Assembly (NCBI GenBank): GCA_019614645.1
Contig: JABWDB010000009.1
Location: 930,001 to 994,000, forward strand
Reading direction: 5' to 3'
DNA: 64,000 bases
Source: Stratiolaelaps scimitus
Lineage: Eukaryota; Arthropoda; Arachnida; Mesostigmata; Laelapidae
Every line of letters begins with the position of its first letter. Position 1 is the first letter of the stretch. The notes below the pieces were generated by a model. It did no database searches. It was not told where the DNA came from and worked only from the letters and a program-made list of their open reading frames with translations. Made by a program: the position numbers and the translations under genes. Below, piece by piece: positions 58,099 to 64,000 of the stretch.

Positions 58099-58938
58099 TA
58101 TCAGGGCAGGGTCTTCGGTGTCAGGAGCCAAGACGAATCAGGCGCCTACAACTCGCACGGGTGATGCTACGCACACTGCAAGGGAGTCACAGTTGGCAGC
58201 CTTAGCAGCAGCAGCAGCAGCCGACCTCCGAAGCTTGTCTTGCGTCAGCAACACTGTGCGATACCACGACGATCACGACTGCACAATTACACGTTTTCAC
58301 ACAAGGGGTGACCACGTTCGCTGTCCGCGGAGCGGATCACTCGCCGTCTGCTCGTTCGCTGGCGTTCGCGGAATTCTACGTTGCGAAGCAGATGTTGGCC
58401 GAGGCTTGCAAAAGAATCGAAGTACGTTGTCATTTCGAGGTGAACGGCGTACGGTGTACCTCGTCTTCCGGCTGAAGAGGGCCACGTGATGATTTCGTGT
58501 AGTCCCGATTGAGAAGAAAGAGAGAGAGAGAGAGGGGCGGGGTAGAGCGAGCGTGAATGGAAATGACGGAGGCCGTGCAAGATGGCAACAATGTATTCGA
58601 ACAGGGGACTGACTGCAGGAGGATGTCGTTAAACGCGGGACTGCTGCGGGATCTTGTTAGCTGACCGTCTCTTCTACATACCGCCCACGCATTGTATTTA
58701 TCAGCAGAATCGGCGGCAAGGGTACGGCAGCTTCAAGTCATAACACTAATTTTGCTCGATGTAGAAACGGTGATCTTGTAAAGTGCACTGGACATTAGGC
58801 GAGTTTGTGTGAGATACGCGCACAGTATCACATGGCATTAATGCATTGGTTAGATGAAGTATACAGAGCATTCAGTGAAAATCGCTTGTTGTTTACGATA
58901 TTCAATATGAGAGTGCGCTGGTGCTCATTTTCAATCCG

Positions 58939-58939
<1 letters not shown>

Positions 58940-58971
<32 letters not shown>
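58940..58971. repeat. (TA)n microsatellite
   Basis: About 16 TA units, uninterrupted. Confidence 0.9.
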
Positions 58972-58973
<2 letters not shown>

Positions 58974-59569
58974 TCCCCTGACAGTTTTGCGCGCGTTGAA
59001 TCGTCCCAATGTGCTTTAATCAGTAACAGCAACACCTCATTATATTAAAGACTGATGATCTCCATATTTCGTGCTCGAAATTGGAACGTCTCTTCGATAA
59101 ACTTCTAGAGGCTTTGACCCGTTCTTTGCGCATCATATTCGCTCAGTAGGCTATATTATGTCATCCTTCATAAATATTTCATAGACACTCTGCGAGACTT
59201 CAAGACAATGTCTGTCATCCAATGATGAGGATCTCGAGTTCGAATGAAGAACAAGACACATATATATACGGCAATCCCTACCAATAGCTCAGACTCAACG
59301 ACACCTCAATGATCGATCAATCTGAAACCGACCTGATTCAGACCCCAGATCCATAACAGTTCACACGCTAAAACAATTGCTTCGCATTTCTGCTGCTCGC
59401 TGAGACCTAAGCCAACAGCGGGGGCTGTTAGTACGGTTATGAGTAACCGATGTTCGACCGAACAGTGTTATCGAAATATGCATAGGCAGAAATAGAACAT
59501 CAAACGGCGAGGCTTCCTGTTGGCTTGTCTTCAAACATTCATTAGTCCCCAGAAGTGTTGCGTCACCCG

Positions 59570-59595
59570 GTATATATATATATATATATATATAT
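59570..59595. repeat. (TA)n microsatellite
   Basis: About 13 TA units. Confidence 0.9.
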
Positions 59596-62500
59596 GCACC
59601 CAATGAATTCAAGATATGAGCACAAATGTTTCGCAACATTTAGGTGGCTGCTCCGTCGGGGTGAACTCGCGTGGAAGTGTGCCCACGAAAGTGTGCTGCT
59701 AACTGGATTCAATTCTGCATCGGACCAGGCCGACAAACAGTTTGACAAACATCGTACACCGAATCGAAACGTGGGGGGGGGGTAAACAGTGAACACAGCA
59801 GCTGTTGAAAGCAATCGTCGGCGTAGGTCGAAACAGCAATTTGCATATTTCTACAAAGACTCCTGCTATGCTTGGAGTAATGTTGACTTGTAAATAGTCA
59901 GCAGTATAGCCGGTGGTTTCGAAGAAAATCACAACTTAAAAGCAAGCAGGAAGGACGAACAGACGCTAATATGAGCTTTACCTAGCGATTACGTATGACC
60001 AGTATAACAGTTTAGATAAATCGTCAGATTAGTCGTGGCTAACGACACGATAGATGCGATTAGCATACGATGCCAGACGATTAGCATGGCATGATGGTGT
60101 GTTTCAAAAATAAGACTGGTGTCGTTCCTTTTTGTCAAGGCTATTTTCGAACTCTTGTAAATCTTGTTCCTCTCGGGATTGGCAGACCCTCGGCAGCGTC
60201 AAGTTCGTTGCGGCTTCCTGGCCACTTTCGGACGGTACATTTCCGATTGAAATGTCGACCGGCGAAGTGACCTGTACTAAATACTAATAATTACCAAATG
60301 CATGAATTCTAGCTCCGATCAACTGGCTATGCGATTTAGGCTATCTAGGAAACGAGATGCATTTGTTGGCAGTATTGTTTAGTCCCAATGGTATGCTGTT
60401 GCAAGATAGTCACCACAATTAGGTTCATAAACCACAGTGACAATTTGACAACACATGTGGAGTGTTGCCGAAGTTACCCGATCCCTATGTAAGCTTAGTC
60501 TAAGCTCTAACTTTCCATGCAATTATTTCCTCTAAATTTCCTCGACGTACGTATCTAGAGAAAAAGGCGTACTTTAACACCAGACATACAGAGAAAGTGA
60601 CTATGGCAAACTTTGCTTGAAATCCCCCCCCCCCCACCACAGTGCAGTTTCTTGGTTGAAATATACGTTACACTCTAAATATGTATTCACACAAACATGA
60701 GCGAACAGGTCCCATTCAGCAGCAAATTACTCATGGGGTTGCAAAACGTCACGAACATGTTCGCACTGACGATTGAACTCGACACCTTATTCTACCTAAT
60801 TACTCTCCGCCAAATGTCCACTCCTGTTTGATTCGTGTCCCACACTATACTGCCGCCCATCTCTCTCATACTGAAAACGATCTAGCATTGGGTCATATAC
60901 GAATCGAAACGACACGTAATACAACTCAACATGTTAACATTTATAAATAATCCCTCTACTCGTTATAACGAAGACCTGTATATGTCTGGACGGAGCTAAA
61001 CTGTAACACAGCAAAATAAACACGAGATTTCTCTCCTGTATCGTTCGGGTGAACTTCGTATAGGTTTAGTCTAAGAGTGCCCGTCCCAAGCAGACCTACC
61101 CTTTGAAATCATCATCGATAATACACGTCGAGGACTCCAAATCGAATTAAATAAATACCTGCTCTATGGGCGTCTCTACGTGCGTTTTGGCGCAATGGCG
61201 GAAGTCGAGAATATTCGTTTAAGTAAGTGCTGGATGCTATCACCTCTGCCGACTCGAGAATCAGGTCCACCTACTGGTGTCGCTCGGCCCAACTCGGTCG
61301 CAACTGATGAAATACCTCTAACTTATATTTCACGCGTGTTGCATAGTAATAAGATGCGCTCCTTATTGATCTTGCCTAGGCAATACGCTATCAGAAAAAA
61401 CTAGAATCTCAAATCAACATACCCCCCCCCCCTCCCCCCGAAATTTCAGCTAGAAATGGACAACTTTCGCCCACTGTGAAAACCCTGTATAACTCAATGA
61501 CTAATGTACAGTAAACGCACAACGAGTTCAACTGAACAGCAAGACAAGGAAAACCACTCAAACTACCTCGTAGGTCCACGTGCACTTACGCTAATGGCAT
61601 TTATTTGCATTACTTTATTGTTCAACGAATCGAATCAATAATGACCACATTCGTTTCTGTCATTTGGCTTCTTTCAACAACGTATAAAATACCGTGGTAA
61701 TCATCAACGCCAAATGAACGCATTACCACATCATCAACATGATCGCCGCCGGCGTCGACGGCAACAGCAGATCGTATTAATTAAAAATAACACCGAGTCA
61801 ATAGCAGTCGTGTTATTCAACACACCCGTACGGTCTGTTTGCAAAAATCAATCTTAATGAGAACAGTTAAAAGCGTTTGCCTCGCAGTGGCTGCGTCAGA
61901 TATAGCATTTGCAGTAAATGGATATTCGGATTATCTGAATGTCGAATGATGCTTATTTGTATTTCGTCGTTCGCTGGAGACCCCTAAAACGAAGGAGATT
62001 TATATATGGCCCAGTACGGGAAAGAGCATGATCATGACCAGCCAAGGAAATCCAATAACGTCTGCTCCACAAGCTTTTGTTAGTTGCTTTCGTTTGCATC
62101 GAGTTGACGAGAGCTCCTTGTCTGTTTAATTAACACTGGTGTTTTCTTTTTACCTAATTACAGTTAACCGCATGTTTCGCGTTGTTCATCTTCTGTTCTA
62201 AATGTAATTCGTTCAGAGCTAGATCTTGTCGGACCCAGTCCTTCGTGTGGGTATCTTCATCAGTCGCTCATTATGACAGAGTAAGTAATTAGACGCATAT
62301 GGTTATGATATTCACGTTCACCTCTCGTTAAGTCACTACAAAGGAATACAATAAAAGTGCTTTTTCTCATATTCTCCTCCTCGTACATACAAATCGTATG
62401 TGAAATCTGCAGGAAATTTACCTGTTACCATCAGATACCCCTCTGGTCCCCTTTAATTTGAGTTCGTTCATTCACCCTCGTTGTTGTCATCATCCAGTTA

Positions 62501-63068
62501 AGCGTGGATCGAATGAGAGGTTTTCTTTGACAAATCTGCCACATCGGCTCCATCGGTTGGCTATTGACGCGACCTCGTAACGTAGTGGAACTGTCGCATG
62601 GACAGCGTATCGGCCTGCGCCCTTACAATGCACTCAACCAAATCATAGTGCTCAGCAGCTGGCGTCCAAATGCGACGCATAGGTGATGGCACAGGGCCCC
62701 TCTCGGCTCGTTGCGTTGCTATGATCGATCTGAACGATCGCGATGCTCGCCTACGACGGCATCCAATGGCGCGAACGCCTCGACTGTTACACAAGTGAGC
62801 GGTGGCAACGGACGATACTTTGCTCAGTACTGCTTACCAGTCGTTTCACGTACGCTGGACATTCATTGGCCGCTTCGACAATCCCTCTCAGCCCACCTGA
62901 TCAGCTATGACAGTGTTACGCCTTTAATGCATCAACTAAAAGGTGCGTTTCATTTATGGGACCAGCTATGTAAGTATCATCCTTAACTGGTCGATCTAGT
63001 TTACGCATCGGATGCCGATGTCAGATCCGCCGATTCGGGGTGTTTAGTGCAGGCAGCTTTGTCGAAGA

Positions 63069-63926
63069 CTACTCAACGCAGTCAACAAACTCGAGTATGG
63101 ACTCGAGTAGATCGTCAGTGCTAAATGACATGTAGTTCCCAATCACAGTAGAGGCGTCCGAATGAGTCTCGGACTGATGTCGTAGTATCATCAGGATTGG
63201 GACGATGTCTTCGTCGATCATCAGCTTAATCTCCGTTGGCGTTTTCGTGTTCACTAGCTGAATGATTTGACACTTCGTCACAGCGTTCACGTCATCGTTC
63301 AGCAGCAACTCTTTCAAACAAGCTAGCATTTCGCTACGGAAAATAAGTAACTTCCGAGCTCTGCTGGAATGGTATTGGAGAGACGAATTCATCACATCGT
63401 TGAGACCTTGAGCACGTTTTATCGTGTGCACTGAGTGTACCATCTTGTCTACGTCGCGCGCGAGAGGCGTTCTGTCATCCTCGAGGACTTTGTTTATAGT
63501 GGCACCGATGTTAGGATCATTCGTGGCGAACTTAAATCGAAGTTTGAACAGGACATTGACGGCGAAACAGATCTTATCCAGATCCTTGGACGTGAGCAGG
63601 TCTATGAACAAGAACATCGCCGACGGATCGTCCAGAAGCTTGGCCAAGCTCAGGCTAACCCGATCGAACAGAGAACCCGCCGTCAACTGAGCACCGGCAT
63701 TGTAAATGTCGCAGATCGGCATAAGTAGTTTTCCCATAACGTCAGCGTTGATCAGCGTCAACATCACCATGGGATTGGCAGGCCGTCCATCTTCAGCAAG
63801 TGAACGTGTGGCTACAGTGTGCAGCCTGCCGATGTTATATAACATCGTGCCCAGATTTTTCGAGTCCAATTGCCGCGCACGGTCGTAAATCTCGTCGGTG
63901 AATTTCTTCAGTTCCTTTGAGTTCAT
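63069..63926 (-). CDS. ARM-C: minimal armadillo-like paralogue
   Basis: A 285-residue intronless protein from ATG in a good context (caacATG). It is the shortest of the three and probably closest to the common core. LTAGSLFDRVSLSLAKLLDD (81-100) lies at the same residue number as AAALFDKIGLYLWDFLED in ARM-A, and NVLFKLRFKF (124-133) matches both paralogues. LLIFRSEMLACLKELLLNDD (193-212) followed by KCQIIQL and EIKLMIDEDIVPILMIL (232-248) follows ARM-A at roughly 40 percent identity by eye. It ends shortly after GNYMSFSTDD, so it has neither the ARM-A C-terminal tail nor the ARM-B N-terminal extension. The stop is clean; nothing indicates a pseudogene. The role is unknown. Confidence 0.8.
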   Translation of the reverse strand: MNSKELKKFTDEIYDRARQLDSKNLGTMLYNIGRLHTVATRSLAEDGRPANPMVMLTLINADVMGKLLMPICDIYNAGAQLTAGSLFDRVSLSLAKLLDDPSAMFLFIDLLTSKDLDKICFAVNVLFKLRFKFATNDPNIGATINKVLEDDRTPLARDVDKMVHSVHTIKRAQGLNDVMNSSLQYHSSRARKLLIFRSEMLACLKELLLNDDVNAVTKCQIIQLVNTKTPTEIKLMIDEDIVPILMILRHQSETHSDASTVIGNYMSFSTDDLLESILEFVDCVE

Positions 63927-64000
63927 GTTGAAGTTTCAGTGAACCACTTCGGCCGTACTATCAGACCTCCCGAGGGATAGTGAAGCAAGAGGTGGTGACA

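Larger units (their letters stand above)
58099..63068. other. intergenic between ARM-B and ARM-C
   Basis: Nearest ARM-B is a (CAG)n at 58204-58221 and a GA run at 58518-58534. Further on are (TA)n at 58940-58971 and 59570-59595, a G run at 59773-59781, a C run at 60624-60635 and C/T at 61422-61439. A B-box-like GAGTTCGAATG at 59236-59246 is isolated. A minus-strand frame at 62561-62794, 275 bp below the ARM-C stop, has no resemblance to the ARM-A tail. No other gene is seen in nearly 5 kb. Confidence 0.4.

Noticed and set aside
1..64000. CRISPR arrays, bacterial operons, rRNA, prophage
   Set aside because: No spaced direct repeats, no ribosome-binding-site-led gene strings and no rRNA-like sequence; the DNA is clearly eukaryotic nuclear.
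1..64000. Intact transposase or reverse transcriptase genes
   Set aside because: No frame shows the D-D-E/D or YxDD-type catalytic blocks; only non-autonomous elements are visible.

Overview
The window looks like nuclear DNA of an arthropod, most likely a mite or other arachnid. The genes that can be recognised are a gustatory-receptor-type seven-transmembrane protein ending in the arthropod TYhhhhhQ signature, two small secreted C1q-domain proteins with TATA promoters, and three intronless relatives of one armadillo-repeat-like family. There are tRNA-derived SINEs with target-site duplications and many long (TA)n, (GA)n, (CAG)n and poly-C tracts. There are no operons, ribosome binding sites or prokaryotic gene packing. 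The order (perhaps Mesostigmata) is inference only.

Layout. 0-3.8 kb: tandem minus-strand C1q genes (979-1545 and 3108-3584), each with a TATA box about 122-124 bp upstream of its ATG. 3.8-47.5 kb: a gene-poor stretch of AT-rich, microsatellite-studded DNA alternating with GC-rich, triplet-repeat-rich islands. It holds SINE copies (17913-18095, 24556-24643, 40027-40180, 41009-41190, 43632-43672), a dispersed repeat of about 180 bp (19921-20104, with copies at 27651-27692 and 54388-54560), a striking 140-bp near-perfect hairpin (24838-24977), and a few weakly supported minus-strand exon or pseudogene candidates (8171-8355, 12187-12930, 16564-16800, 22585-22815, 28713-28935, 44245-44676).

47.5-64 kb: the gene-rich end. 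A single-exon gustatory receptor lies on the plus strand (47527-48885). It is followed on the minus strand by three divergent paralogues, here called ARM-A (50978-52141), ARM-B (56983-58098) and ARM-C (63069-63926), spaced about 5 kb apart. Their shared core has an armadillo/importin-alpha flavour, but the ends differ: ARM-A has a basic C-terminal tail, ARM-B a Ser/Pro-rich N-terminal extension, and ARM-C is a minimal core. This fast-diverging intronless cluster is the best candidate for something undescribed. Most other long open frames are chance or antisense frames in GC-rich or low-complexity DNA and were left out. Introns and multi-exon genes cannot be ruled out in the gene-poor part, because short exons are hard to see by eye.
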